NCBI GenBank assembly: GCA_002092835.1
Contig: LVWL01000020.1
Coordinates: 1 to 64,000 of the forward strand
Reading direction: 5' to 3'
Source: Campylobacter concisus
GTDB taxonomy: Bacteria > Campylobacterota > Campylobacteria > Campylobacterales > Campylobacteraceae
DNA length: 64,000 bases
The position numbers and the translations under genes were made by a program. The stretch's first letter is position 1, and every line of letters starts with the position of its first letter. Of the stretch, positions 50,303 to 61,242 are shown in pieces. The notes under the pieces were generated by a model, which saw only the letters and a program-made list of their open reading frames with translations, did not search any database and had not been told where the DNA came from.

Positions 50303-50983
50303 TCAAATCTTTCCATTATTTATCAAATAAAGCTTTTTAGCAAACTCAAAATCCTCTAGCGTATCGATGTCGCAGACTAAATTTCTTGGCAATAAATATG
50401 CCTTTGAGTGTGGCGCAAAGATAGCACTGCACTCCAACCAAGCCTCTTTTTTGCCAAAATAAAATGCCCCAGCGTCATGAAACGCAGGCTCAAGATCTTG
50501 CGAGCGTGTCTTTTCAAACTGCGGATAAAACATGCTAACTCTAGCGTTTTCGTCAAGTTTTATCGCCCTTTGTATAGGGAAATCAAACGCAGTCGCTGAA
50601 AATAAAAATTTACACTCCTGCTTTTTAAACTCTCCTGCGGCATCTTTTAAAATTTCAGCCTTTATGAGCGGTGCTGTGGCATAAAGGCAGCAGACGTCAC
50701 TAAAGCTAGAATTTGTGCGCCTTATCGCGTCTTTTATCACGTCAGTGCTCGTCGCGTAGTCATCGCTTAAGCTCGCCTCCCTAAAAAATGGCACACTAGC
50801 TCCAAATTCTCTAGCCACATTTGCGATCATTTCGTCATCAGTGCTTACGATCACTTCGCTAAAAACTTTAGAATTTAGTGCAGCCTCGATGCTATATGCG
50901 ATTAAGGGCTTGCCTAAAAGGTCTTTTATATTTTTGCCAGGTATTCTCTTGCTACCGCCTCTTGCTGGGATGATGCAGATCAT
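50303..50983 (-). CDS. pseF: pseudaminic acid cytidylyltransferase
   Basis: The 226-residue CMP-sugar synthetase activates pseudaminic acid for transfer. It has the nucleotide-binding start IPARGGSKRIPGKNIKDLLGKPLIAYSI, VSTDDEMIA and CDIDTLEDFEFA near the end. It lies three bases after pseC. Confidence 0.93.
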   Translation of the reverse strand: MICIIPARGGSKRIPGKNIKDLLGKPLIAYSIEAALNSKVFSEVIVSTDDEMIANVAREFGASVPFFREASLSDDYATSTDVIKDAIRRTNSSFSDVCCLYATAPLIKAEILKDAAGEFKKQECKFLFSATAFDFPIQRAIKLDENARVSMFYPQFEKTRSQDLEPAFHDAGAFYFGKKEAWLECSAIFAPHSKAYLLPRNLVCDIDTLEDFEFAKKLYLINNGKI

Positions 50984-50985
50984 TT

Positions 50986-53108
<2,123 letters not shown>

Positions 53109-53279
53109 CTATTTTTTGGGGTATAAATAGCTAAATCTAAATTGTATTTTATAAAAATTTAAGCAAAAGCTATGCCAAAATTTTAAAATTTATTAAAAAT
53201 TTTTTTATCTTTCTAGATTCTATTTCGTCAAATTTTAATTAATGTTTAGAGGAAATTGTAAAAGTAGTATTTAAATTTA

Positions 53280-53301
53280 GCCTTTGCAAAGTCGCAAAGG
53301 C
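53280..53301 (-). terminator. hairpin after dcd
   Basis: GCCTTTGC/GCAAAGGC forms an 8-base perfect stem eight bases past the dcd stop, followed by a moderately T-rich stretch on the minus strand. The remaining sequence up to pseB holds no gene. Confidence 0.55.
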
Positions 53302-53308
53302 ATAAAAA

Positions 53309-53869
53309 TTACTTCAAAATTCTTGGCAGTGTGATGCCTTCTTGAGCTTGGTATTTGCCATTTTTATCAGCATACGTCACTTCGCATGGCTCGTCGCCCT
53401 CGATAAATAGCACCTGCGCAATGCCTTCGTTCGCATAAATTTTTGCAGGAAGTGGCGTAGTATTTGAAATTTCTATCGTGATATGCCCCTTAAATCCGGG
53501 CTCAAAAGGTGTTACATTTACGATGATGCCGCACCTTGCGTAGGTGCTTTTGCCAAGGCAGATCGCTAGTACGTTATCTGGCATGTTAAAGTACTCGATC
53601 GTGCGCGCTAGAGCGAATGAATTTGGCGGCACGATACAGACATCGCCCTTAAAATCGACTACGTTTTTCTCGTCGAAATTTTTCGGATCGACCACGGTTC
53701 CGCCGATGTTTGTAAAAATTTTAAACTCATCACCAACGCGGATATCGTAGCCGTAGCTAGAAACGCCGTAGCTAACGACGCCGCGTCCAACCTGCTCCTC
53801 AGCAAACGGTACTATCATATTTTTCTCAACCGACATTTTTCTTATCCAAGAGTCTGACTTTAAACCCAT
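53309..53869 (-). CDS. dcd: dCTP deaminase
   Basis: The 186-residue enzyme makes dUTP for thymidylate synthesis. Motifs are [38 protein letters not shown] and [17 protein letters not shown] with the catalytic Glu. TATAAT (complement of 53890-53895) and AAAAAGGAG precede the ATG. It is next to pseB, as I recall for C. jejuni. Confidence 0.96.
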   Translation of the reverse strand: MGLKSDSWIRKMSVEKNMIVPFAEEQVGRGVVSYGVSSYGYDIRVGDEFKIFTNIGGTVVDPKNFDEKNVVDFKGDVCIVPPNSFALARTIEYFNMPDNVLAICLGKSTYARCGIIVNVTPFEPGFKGHITIEISNTTPLPAKIYANEGIAQVLFIEGDEPCEVTYADKNGKYQAQEGITLPRILK

Positions 53870-53889
53870 TTTTGCTCCTTTTTTGGGCG

Positions 53890-53957
53890 ATTATAACGCT
53901 TTGCGTCTTTAAAGTAAATTTAGTAAAGCGAATAAATTAGATGAAAATTAGTATAAT
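53890..53957. promoter_or_regulatory. divergent promoters of dcd and the DUF3737 gene
   Basis: TATAAT is present on the minus strand (53890-53895) for dcd and on the plus strand (53952-53957) for the DUF3737 gene, each at suitable distance from its ATG. Confidence 0.5.
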
Positions 53958-53987
53958 TTTAACAGCAAAAATTAATAAGGGACAAAA

Positions 53988-54830
53988 ATGCAAGAGAAAA
54001 ATGCAGAAATTTTTACTGGCGAGCGTGCGATGTTTGGGGCAAAAAGTGTAAATTTTACAAACTGTATCTTTGAAGATGGCGAGTCGCCACTAAAGCATAG
54101 CTCAAATTTAAAGCTAAATGAGTGCGTTTTTGCCTACAAATACCCACTTTGGTACGCAAGCGATGTCACGCTAAATGGCGGATACTTGGAGCCTCTAGCA
54201 AGAGCTGGCATGTGGTACAGTGCAAATTTAAGCTTCAAAGACGCGCTCATCAACGCTCCAAAAAGCTTTAGAAAAAGCTCGCAAATTTCATTAGAAAATA
54301 TAAATTTTTCAGATGCTAGTGAAACACTTTGGGGATGCACGGATGTGAAGATAAAAAATGTTTTTGCCAGTGGCGATTATTTTGGGGCAAATAGCGAAAA
54401 TTTAGAGATCGATGGGCTAAATTTAGACGGAAACTACTGCTTTGATGGTTGTAAAAATGTCCATATCACAAACTCAAAGCTCATTTCAAAAGATGCTTTT
54501 TGGAACTGCGAAAACGTGGTTGCACAAAACTGTCTAATCTCAGGCGAATATCTGGCTTGGAACTCAAAAAATGTAACGCTCATAAACTGCACGATAAAGA
54601 GCTTGCAAGCCCTTTGTTACGTGGAAAATTTGGTCGTAAAAGATTGCATTTTTATGGATACGAGTCTTGCGTTTGAATATTCAAGTGTCGATGTAAGCAC
54701 AAGCGGAGCGATAAAAAGCATAAAAAATCCAAAAAGTGGCGTGATAAGGGCAGCAAAGATAGATGAGATCATCATCGATGAAAATTTAGTTGATACTAAA
54801 GGTATTAAGATAATTATTACTGAAAAATAA
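53988..54830 (+). CDS. DUF3737-family beta-helix protein
   Basis: The 280 residues are built of repeated short strands with Asn/Cys ladders (e.g. VNFTNCIF, LKLNECVF, VHITNSKL, VVAQNCLI, VTLINCTI), which indicates a right-handed parallel beta-helix. MFGAKSVNF and the ending fit the DUF3737 family. There is no signal peptide. The function is not known. It is monocistronic with an AAGGGAC ribosome site. Confidence 0.85.
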   Translation: MQEKNAEIFTGERAMFGAKSVNFTNCIFEDGESPLKHSSNLKLNECVFAYKYPLWYASDVTLNGGYLEPLARAGMWYSANLSFKDALINAPKSFRKSSQISLENINFSDASETLWGCTDVKIKNVFASGDYFGANSENLEIDGLNLDGNYCFDGCKNVHITNSKLISKDAFWNCENVVAQNCLISGEYLAWNSKNVTLINCTIKSLQALCYVENLVVKDCIFMDTSLAFEYSSVDVSTSGAIKSIKNPKSGVIRAAKIDEIIIDENLVDTKGIKIIITEK

Positions 54831-54939
54831 CTTAGCAAAAAAGAGTAGCTTTGAGTTCTCGTTTTTGCTTCATAAAAAAAATTTTTATCTAATTTTCGCT
54901 ACAATTAGACGCTTATATAAAAATTTAGGAGAAATTTCT

Positions 54940-55386
54940 ATGAAAAAAGAAGATATAAAAGAGCTTATCGAATTTTTTAATGATATGGAGATGAATCATA
55001 TCAAAATAAAAAGTGGTGATTTTGAGGTAGAGCTTGAAAAATTTTCAGATTATTGCGCGCCTGCTAAACCAGCAGCACAAGCACCAGCTCCAGCACCTGT
55101 AAATGTAGTCGTTAATTCAGAGGTAAAACCAGCTGCAAACTCGCCAAAAGATAGTATAAAATCTCCTATGGTAGGTACTTTCTACGCTGCTCCAAGCCCA
55201 GGCGCGGCTCCATTCGTAAAAGTAGGTCAAAGAGTGAGAAAAGGCGATGTAGTGGGCATTATCGAAGCTATGAAGATCATGAATGAGATCGAGGCTGAGT
55301 TTGACTGCCAGATCACTGAAATGCTAGTCTCTGACGGACAGCCAGTTGAGTTTGGATTGCCGTTATTTGGCGTGGAGAAAAATTAA
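54940..55386 (+). CDS. accB: acetyl-CoA carboxylase biotin carrier protein
   Basis: The 148 residues start at MKKEDIKELIEFF; the open frame extends upstream, but this ATG follows a TAGGAGA site. An Ala/Pro linker (about residues 45-72) leads to the biotinyl domain with the biotin-accepting Lys in EAMKIMNEIEAEF. It overlaps accC by one base. TACAAT at 54900-54905 is a likely -10. Confidence 0.96.
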   Translation: MKKEDIKELIEFFNDMEMNHIKIKSGDFEVELEKFSDYCAPAKPAAQAPAPAPVNVVVNSEVKPAANSPKDSIKSPMVGTFYAAPSPGAAPFVKVGQRVRKGDVVGIIEAMKIMNEIEAEFDCQITEMLVSDGQPVEFGLPLFGVEKN

Positions 55387-56717
55387 TGGAATTAAAAAGA
55401 ATTTTAATCGCAAACCGCGGCGAGATCGCTCTTCGTGCTTTGCGAACGATAAAGGAGATGGGTAAAGAAGCTGTTGTAGTCTACTCAACTGCCGACAAAG
55501 ACGCACTCTACGTAAAATACGCCGACGTGGCCATTTGCATCGGTAAAGAGCGCTCAAGCGATAGCTACCTAAATATCCCAGCTATCATAAGCGCAGCTGA
55601 GATCAGCGAAGCAGATGCTATTTTCCCTGGATATGGCTTTTTAAGTGAAAATCAAAATTTCGTAGAAATTTGCTCGCATCATAAGATCAAATTTATAGGA
55701 CCAAGTGTTGCTGCAATGGCTTTGATGAGCGATAAGAGCAAGGCAAAGCAGGTTATGCAAAGAGCTGGAGTACCAGTCATCCCCGGTTCAGATGGAGCAG
55801 TGGCTGACACAAAAGCTGCAAAAGAGCTAGCTAAAAAGATCGGCTATCCTGTTATCTTAAAAGCTGCTGCAGGTGGCGGTGGACGTGGTATGCGCGTGGT
55901 TGAACGTGAAGAGGATTTAGAAAAGGCTTTTTGGTCAGCTGAAAGTGAAGCGATGAGTGCGTTTGGTGACGGAACAATGTATATGGAAAAATATATCCTA
56001 AACCCACGCCACATCGAAGTCCAAGTCATCGGTGATAGCCATGGCAATGTGCTTCACATCGGCGAGCGCGACTGTTCTATGCAGCGTCGCCACCAAAAGC
56101 TGATCGAAGAAAGCCCAGCTATTTTACTTGATGAAAAAACAAGAAAGAGGCTTCACGAAACAGCCATAAAAGCGGCAAAAGCGATCGGCTACGAGGGAGC
56201 TGGTACGTTTGAGTTTTTGGTTGATAAAAATTTGGACTTTTACTTCATCGAGATGAATACAAGACTTCAAGTTGAGCACACGGTGAGCGAAATGGTAAGC
56301 GGACTTGATATCATCGAGCTTATGATAAAAGTGGCTGAAGGCGAGGCACTACCATCACAAGAGAGCATTGAGCTAAAAGGTCATGCGATCGAGTGCAGGA
56401 TAACAGCTGAAGATCCAAATACATTTACGCCGTGTCCTGGCAAGATCACAAAATATGTCTGCCCAGGTGGCCGCAACGTGAGAATGGATAGCCACATCTA
56501 CCAAGACTACTCTATACCACCGTATTACGACAGTATGATCGGTAAGCTCGTAGTTTGGGACACTGATAGAAACAGAGCAATCCACAAGATGAAAGTAGCT
56601 CTTGATCAGCTCATAATAAATGGCATAAAAACAACAAAAGATTTTCACATCGCTATGATGGAAAACAAAGACTTTTTAAGCAATAACTACGATACAAATT
56701 ATCTTTCGAGACACTAA
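55386..56717 (+). CDS. accC: acetyl-CoA carboxylase biotin carboxylase
   Basis: The 443-residue ATP-grasp enzyme carboxylates biotin on AccB. Motifs are ILIANRGEIALRALRTI, FPGYGFLSEN, KAAAGGGGRGMRVV, the HIEVQVIGDSHGN region, GERDCSMQRRHQKLIEESPA and EMNTRLQVEHTVSE. It shares an operon with accB. Confidence 0.97.
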   Translation: MELKRILIANRGEIALRALRTIKEMGKEAVVVYSTADKDALYVKYADVAICIGKERSSDSYLNIPAIISAAEISEADAIFPGYGFLSENQNFVEICSHHKIKFIGPSVAAMALMSDKSKAKQVMQRAGVPVIPGSDGAVADTKAAKELAKKIGYPVILKAAAGGGGRGMRVVEREEDLEKAFWSAESEAMSAFGDGTMYMEKYILNPRHIEVQVIGDSHGNVLHIGERDCSMQRRHQKLIEESPAILLDEKTRKRLHETAIKAAKAIGYEGAGTFEFLVDKNLDFYFIEMNTRLQVEHTVSEMVSGLDIIELMIKVAEGEALPSQESIELKGHAIECRITAEDPNTFTPCPGKITKYVCPGGRNVRMDSHIYQDYSIPPYYDSMIGKLVVWDTDRNRAIHKMKVALDQLIINGIKTTKDFHIAMMENKDFLSNNYDTNYLSRH

Positions 56718-56792
56718 ATTTTTAAGTCAGGATTTGCAAAAAGCAGATCTTGGCTTAAATATTAAAATTTTTAAGTTTATCTTAGGGGAAGC

Positions 56793-58150
56793 ATGGTAAA
56801 CAAAATCAAAGATCAAAATACAAAATTTTTCTCAAATGCTGATCTTGCGAAGCTATTTTTCCCTATTGTGGTTGAGCAGTTTTTAGAGTATAGCCTAGGG
56901 CTTGCAAACTCGCTAATGGCACAAGTGTTAGTGAAAGCGCTGTAAGTGCGATTAGTCTTGTGGAATTTGTCATGGCGCTATTTATTAGCATATTTACTGC
57001 TATCGCTACTGGCGGCTCAGTGGTTGCTAGCCAGTATCTTGGTAATAAACAAAGTGGCAACGCCAAAATCACAGCAAATCAGCTCGTTTGGTTTAGTTTT
57101 ATCTTTGCCCTTTTTATCGCAGCGGTCATCATAGTTTTAAAAGATATTATCCTAGATTATGTCTTTGGCGATATTGGTGAGCAAGTAAGGCATGATGCTA
57201 GCCACTATCTTGTTTTCTCAGCCATTTCCGCGCCATTTTTGGCTGTCTATGCAGCAGCTGCGGCGATCTTTCGCACGATGTCAAATGCTAAGCTTCCTAT
57301 GTATATTATGGCGGCTGCAAATTTATTAAACGTACTTCTAACTGCCATTAGTATTTATACATTTCATACTGGTATTTTAGGTATCGCCATAAGTACGCTT
57401 ATAGCCAAGATGCTTGCTTGCTTTGTCATAGTCTATTTGCTTCTTGATATAAGGCTAAAACTTCACATAAGAAAGAGCTTTATCTATAAATTTGACTACG
57501 AGATCATCAAGAAAATTTTAAATATCGGTGTGCCTTATGGCTTTGAAAATTCGATGTTCTATGTGGGTCGCATCATCGTTTTGAGCCTTGTTTCACTCTT
57601 TGGCACAGCAAGTATCGCTGCAAATGCCGTGGGCGGGACGATCGTGATGTTTCAAGTACTCCCTGGCATGGCGATAGGCACAGGACTTAGTGTAGTTATC
57701 TCAAGGTGCGTTGGCGCAAACGACTTTGCTCAGGCTAAATTTTACGTAAGAAAATCGATGATAAGCATCTATATTGTCCAGCTTTTTAGCACAGCTGTGA
57801 TTTTACTACTTCTTGAGCCACTGCTTAGGGTTTATAATCTCTCAAGCGAAGCCATAAATTTAACAAGGCAGATCGTCTGGTATCACGGTATCGCGATGTG
57901 CCTTATTTGGCCACTTGCCTACACATATCCGACCGTTTTTCGAGCAGCTGGGGATGCTAAATATCCGATGATTGTAAATTTAGTTTGTATGTTTGCTTGT
58001 AGAGTCATCTTGGCCTATATCTTTGCACTTACATTTGATCTTGGCATGATAGGTACTTGGTTTGCAATGTTTGCTGACTGGGCTGTAAAGGCGGTGCTTT
58101 TTACGATTAGATACTTAAAAGGCACATGGATGAAATTTAAAGCTATTTAA
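56793..58150 (+). pseudogene. MATE-family efflux transporter, frameshifted
   Basis: An ATG at 56793 (after AGGGGAAGC) encodes FFPIVVEQFLEYSLGLANSLMAQV and then runs into TAA at 56943-56945. One missing base near 56928-56931 (GTGTTAGTG) would give AQV-x-SESAVSAISLVEFVMALF and join the remaining 396 codons, making about 452 aa with 12 helices. Two six-helix halves are visible; IGTGLSVVISRCVGA and TYPTVFRAAGDAKYPM are MATE-like. It would exchange drugs for Na+ or H+. As sequenced, only an N-terminally truncated protein could be made. Confidence 0.83.
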
Positions 58151-58197
58151 AAAGAAATTTAGTAATATACAAGCGATTTTGTCGCAAAGGATAAAAA

Positions 58198-58866
58198 ATG
58201 AAAAATGTATTTAAATTTGGTGCAGTTTTGCTTACGGCAGCTCTTTTTGCTGGATGTGCGAGTGAGAGCTCAAGAGTTGTTGAGACTCCAAAAGTAGCAA
58301 GCTACGGCACAGTTTACAATGGTCAAAAAATTTCAGTTTCGATAGGTCGATTTAATAATCAATCAGCTTACCAAAATGGTATATTTGCCGATGGTGAAGA
58401 TAGGCTTGGTAACCAAGCTCAAAGCATTTTGATCACAAATTTACAGCAAAGTGGCAGATTTTTGGTGCTTGATAGATCAAATATGAAAGTAATCAAACAA
58501 GAGAGTGAGCTAAGTAAAACTGCTCAAAATCTAAAAGGCGCAAGATACGTGATAACTGGTGATGTGACCGAGTTTGGACGAAAAACTACGGGTGATCATC
58601 AGCTATTTGGCATACTTGGCAAAGGCAAGCAACAAACTGCCTATTCAAAGGTAAATTTAAATATCGTTGATACCAAAACAGCCGAGGTTGTCTATTCAGT
58701 TAGTGGTGCCGGCGAATACACCCTTTCAAACAGAGAAATCATCGGTTTTGGCGGTACAGCAGGATACGACTCTACGCTAAATGGCAAGGTTTTAAGTCTA
58801 GCTATTATTGAAGCGGTAAATAATCTAGTAAATGGCATAGAAAGTGGAGCATGGCAAGTAAAATAA
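58198..58866 (+). CDS. CsgG-family lipoprotein
   Basis: The 222 residues have a lipoprotein signal (LLTAALFAGCAS, Cys20) and a CsgG/HfaB-like domain: VSIGRFNNQS, DRLGNQAQSILITNLQQSGRFLVLDRSNM, ARYVITGDVTEFG and VNLNIVDTKTAEVVYSVSGAGEY. CsgG proteins form outer-membrane secretion channels, but there are no curli genes here. It is the first gene of a tight operon with DUF4810 and DUF799 lipoproteins. The same triad occurs in Neisseria (NMB1162-1164 region, recalled). Its function is undefined. Confidence 0.85.
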   Translation: MKNVFKFGAVLLTAALFAGCASESSRVVETPKVASYGTVYNGQKISVSIGRFNNQSAYQNGIFADGEDRLGNQAQSILITNLQQSGRFLVLDRSNMKVIKQESELSKTAQNLKGARYVITGDVTEFGRKTTGDHQLFGILGKGKQQTAYSKVNLNIVDTKTAEVVYSVSGAGEYTLSNREIIGFGGTAGYDSTLNGKVLSLAIIEAVNNLVNGIESGAWQVK

Positions 58867-59255
58867 AGCTTGCCGGCCTTGCGCTTTTTGCGCTATTTTT
58901 AGCGGGTTGCGGTCATTCAAACGGCCCAAGATCACTTTATTATTGGGACGGATCATATAATAGCTCACTATATAGTTATCTAAATGAAGAGGGCGATACA
59001 AACGAGCAAATTTCACGCTTAGAAAATCTGGTGCAGATCTCAACACAAAAGGGCTACAAGATCGCTCCTGGCGTATACGCACACCTTGGACTTTTATACT
59101 TAAATAATGGAAATTTAGGCTCTGCAAATGCAAATTTTGACAAAGAGGTGCAAAATTTCCCAGAGTCAAGGGAGTATATAAATTTCATCAAAGGCTCTAA
59201 AAATTTAACTCCAAAAAAAGTAGAGCAAAAAGAGGGGGCAAATAATGAAAAATAG
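58851..59255 (+). CDS. DUF4810 lipoprotein
   Basis: The 134 residues have lipobox LFLAGC (Cys20). The mature part starts with SLYYWDGSYNSSLYSYLNEEGDTNEQI, the DUF4810 hallmark, followed by a TPR-like helical pair (PGVYAHLGLLYLNNGNLGSANANFDKE). It overlaps the CsgG-family gene by 16 bases and the DUF799 gene by 11. The conserved overlaps suggest the three lipoproteins form one complex. Confidence 0.85.
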   Translation: MASKIKLAGLALFALFLAGCGHSNGPRSLYYWDGSYNSSLYSYLNEEGDTNEQISRLENLVQISTQKGYKIAPGVYAHLGLLYLNNGNLGSANANFDKEVQNFPESREYINFIKGSKNLTPKKVEQKEGANNEK

Positions 59256-59922
59256 CCTGAAATTTATAGCCGCTATATTTTTGGTAGTATTTTTTACGGG
59301 CTGCTCTATAAAAGAGCCTGAGCCATATGACTACTCAGAATTTTTACAAAAAAGACCTCATTCTATCTTAGTGCTTATGCCAACAAACGATAGCACAGAA
59401 ATTTCAGGCCCAGCAGCTGTTTTAGCAAATGCAGTCGCACCACTAAGTGAGGCAGGATACTACGTATTTCCAGTGGCTCTTGTAAATGATACCTTTAAGC
59501 TAAATGGCATAACCGAGCCAAGCGAGATCGCAGCCGTGCCACTAAATAAGCTTGATAAAATTTTCCATGCTGATAGTGTGCTTTACATCAATATAAAAGA
59601 TTATGGCACGAGCTATGCAGTCATCTCAAGCTCAACAAAGGTTGTCCTTGAAGCAAAGCTTATTGATATAAAAAGCGGCGCTACTCTTTGGCAAGGCAGT
59701 GCTATGGCAGCAGAAGATAGCAGTAGTGGCCAAAGTAGCCTACTTGGCATGTTAGTCTCAGCCGTCATCTCACAGGTGGCAAATACCATCTCAGATAGAT
59801 CATACGATCTGGCGGTAATGGCAGATGCTTATTTATTTTCAAGAGATTGCCATAACTGCATACTTTATGGACCATATTCGCCGTATTATGGCAAAGATGC
59901 ACAGCTTCATAAAGATAGATAA
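59245..59922 (+). CDS. DUF799 lipoprotein (GNA1162-like)
   Basis: The 225 residues have lipobox VFFTGC (Cys20). DUF799 features are RPHSILVLMPTNDSTEISGPAAVLANAVAPLSEAGYYVFPVALV, FHADSVLYINIKDYGT and LEAKLIDIKSGATLWQGSA. The fold of this family resembles TolB N-terminal/ABC-accessory lipoproteins. It is the third gene of the operon; the DMT transporter starts five bases later. Confidence 0.87.
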   Translation: MKNSLKFIAAIFLVVFFTGCSIKEPEPYDYSEFLQKRPHSILVLMPTNDSTEISGPAAVLANAVAPLSEAGYYVFPVALVNDTFKLNGITEPSEIAAVPLNKLDKIFHADSVLYINIKDYGTSYAVISSSTKVVLEAKLIDIKSGATLWQGSAMAAEDSSSGQSSLLGMLVSAVISQVANTISDRSYDLAVMADAYLFSRDCHNCILYGPYSPYYGKDAQLHKDR

Positions 59923-59927
59923 ATTTA

Positions 59928-60815
59928 ATGAATACTCATCGTCTTGGGATACTCCTTGCTTTAGTTGGCGGTATCCTTTGGGGATTTAGTGGGGTTTGTG
60001 GGCAGTATCTATTTTCACTTGGTATAAATTCTGATTTTTTGGTGCCATATAGACTGATGCTAGCTGGCATTGTTATTGTAATTTTTTATGCTTTTAAAGA
60101 ACCAAGTGCCGTTTTTGCTCCGATTAAAGATATAAAGCTCCTTGGTGAGTTTTTAGTCTATGCCCTGCTTGGGCTTATGATGACACAGTACGCTTATTTT
60201 TACTCCATTGAGCTTTCAAATGCCGCAGTTGCAACTGTTATTCAATACACTGCTCCTGCTTTAATTTTACTGGTCATTTGCATAAAAGAAAAGCGCGTCC
60301 CAAGAAAACTTGAAATTTTAGCTCTATTTTTAGCTATGCTTGGCGTATTTTTCCTGAGCACACATGCTCAAATTTCATCTCTTGTCATTTCGCCAAAGGC
60401 CTTGTTTTGGTGCTTAGTTAGCGCTATTTGCGTTTGTGTTTATAATCTTGCTCCAGCAAGGCTAAATGCGAAATATTCAGTCACTCTTACACTTGGCTGG
60501 GGCATGGTTATGGGTGGGGTAGTGCTTGCTTGCTATATGAGAGTTTGGGATTTTGCTGGGCTTAATGGTATAAATCAATGGCTAGCATTTATTGCTGTTA
60601 TTACGCTTGGCACCATTTTTGCATTTAGCTTTTATATGATAGGTGTTAAGCTCATAGGAGCAGCAAAAGCTAGTTTATTAGCCTGCATAGAACCACTAAG
60701 CGCAGCATTTTTTGGCTACTTTTGGCTTGGAACAAAATTTGTATTTTGGGATTTTTTAGGATTTGCTCTAATAATCTCTTGTATATTTTTACTATCAAAA
60801 AGAGAAAAATTATGA
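59928..60815 (+). CDS. EamA/DMT-family exporter
   Basis: The 295 residues have ten membrane helices in two EamA repeats: GGILWGFSGVCGQYLF with PYRLMLAGIVIVIF, and a second starting FWCLVSAICVCVYN with PLSAAFFGYFWLGTKF. Such proteins export amino acids or metabolites; the substrate is unknown. It follows the lipoprotein operon closely and overlaps the YrdC-like gene by four bases. Confidence 0.88.
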   Translation: MNTHRLGILLALVGGILWGFSGVCGQYLFSLGINSDFLVPYRLMLAGIVIVIFYAFKEPSAVFAPIKDIKLLGEFLVYALLGLMMTQYAYFYSIELSNAAVATVIQYTAPALILLVICIKEKRVPRKLEILALFLAMLGVFFLSTHAQISSLVISPKALFWCLVSAICVCVYNLAPARLNAKYSVTLTLGWGMVMGGVVLACYMRVWDFAGLNGINQWLAFIAVITLGTIFAFSFYMIGVKLIGAAKASLLACIEPLSAAFFGYFWLGTKFVFWDFLGFALIISCIFLLSKREKL

Positions 60816-61219
60816 TATTTCTAGCACAAACCGATACGACAGCTGGCTTTTTGAGTAAAGATTATAAAGAGATAAATAAGGCCAAAATGCGTGATGAGAA
60901 TAAACCTTGCCTTATCACGACAGCGAAATTTAGCGTTTTAAATGAGCTTGTTAGAGTGCCAAAAAAATATAAAAATTTTATACGCCGTTCAAGAAAAGCT
61001 ACATTTTTGTATCCAAATTTAAAGGCTATTAGAGTCGTAAAAGAGTGCAAGCACGAAAAATTTTTAGCTAAATTTGACTGGCTTTATTCAAGCAGTGCAA
61101 ACAAGAATGGACAAAATTTTAATGAAACTTGGGCTATGAGCGTGGCTGATGAAATAGTAGATGATCATTTTTTCGAAGATGCTCCATCAAAAATTTATAA
61201 AATTTCTCGAAAAAAATAA
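60812..61219 (+). CDS. Sua5/YciO/YrdC-like protein (short)
   Basis: The 135 residues are counted from the ATG that overlaps the DMT gene stop (ATGA); a longer frame upstream lies inside that gene. The start IFLAQTDTTAGFLSKDYKEINKAK resembles the YrdC-fold signature (TDTxxG, then a KxR-type loop). It is shorter than functional TsaC/Sua5 (about 180-340 aa), so whether it makes threonylcarbamoyl-AMP is doubtful. Confidence 0.7.
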   Translation: MIFLAQTDTTAGFLSKDYKEINKAKMRDENKPCLITTAKFSVLNELVRVPKKYKNFIRRSRKATFLYPNLKAIRVVKECKHEKFLAKFDWLYSSSANKNGQNFNETWAMSVADEIVDDHFFEDAPSKIYKISRKK

Positions 61220-61242
61220 AACGTTTAAGATAACTAGTGAAT

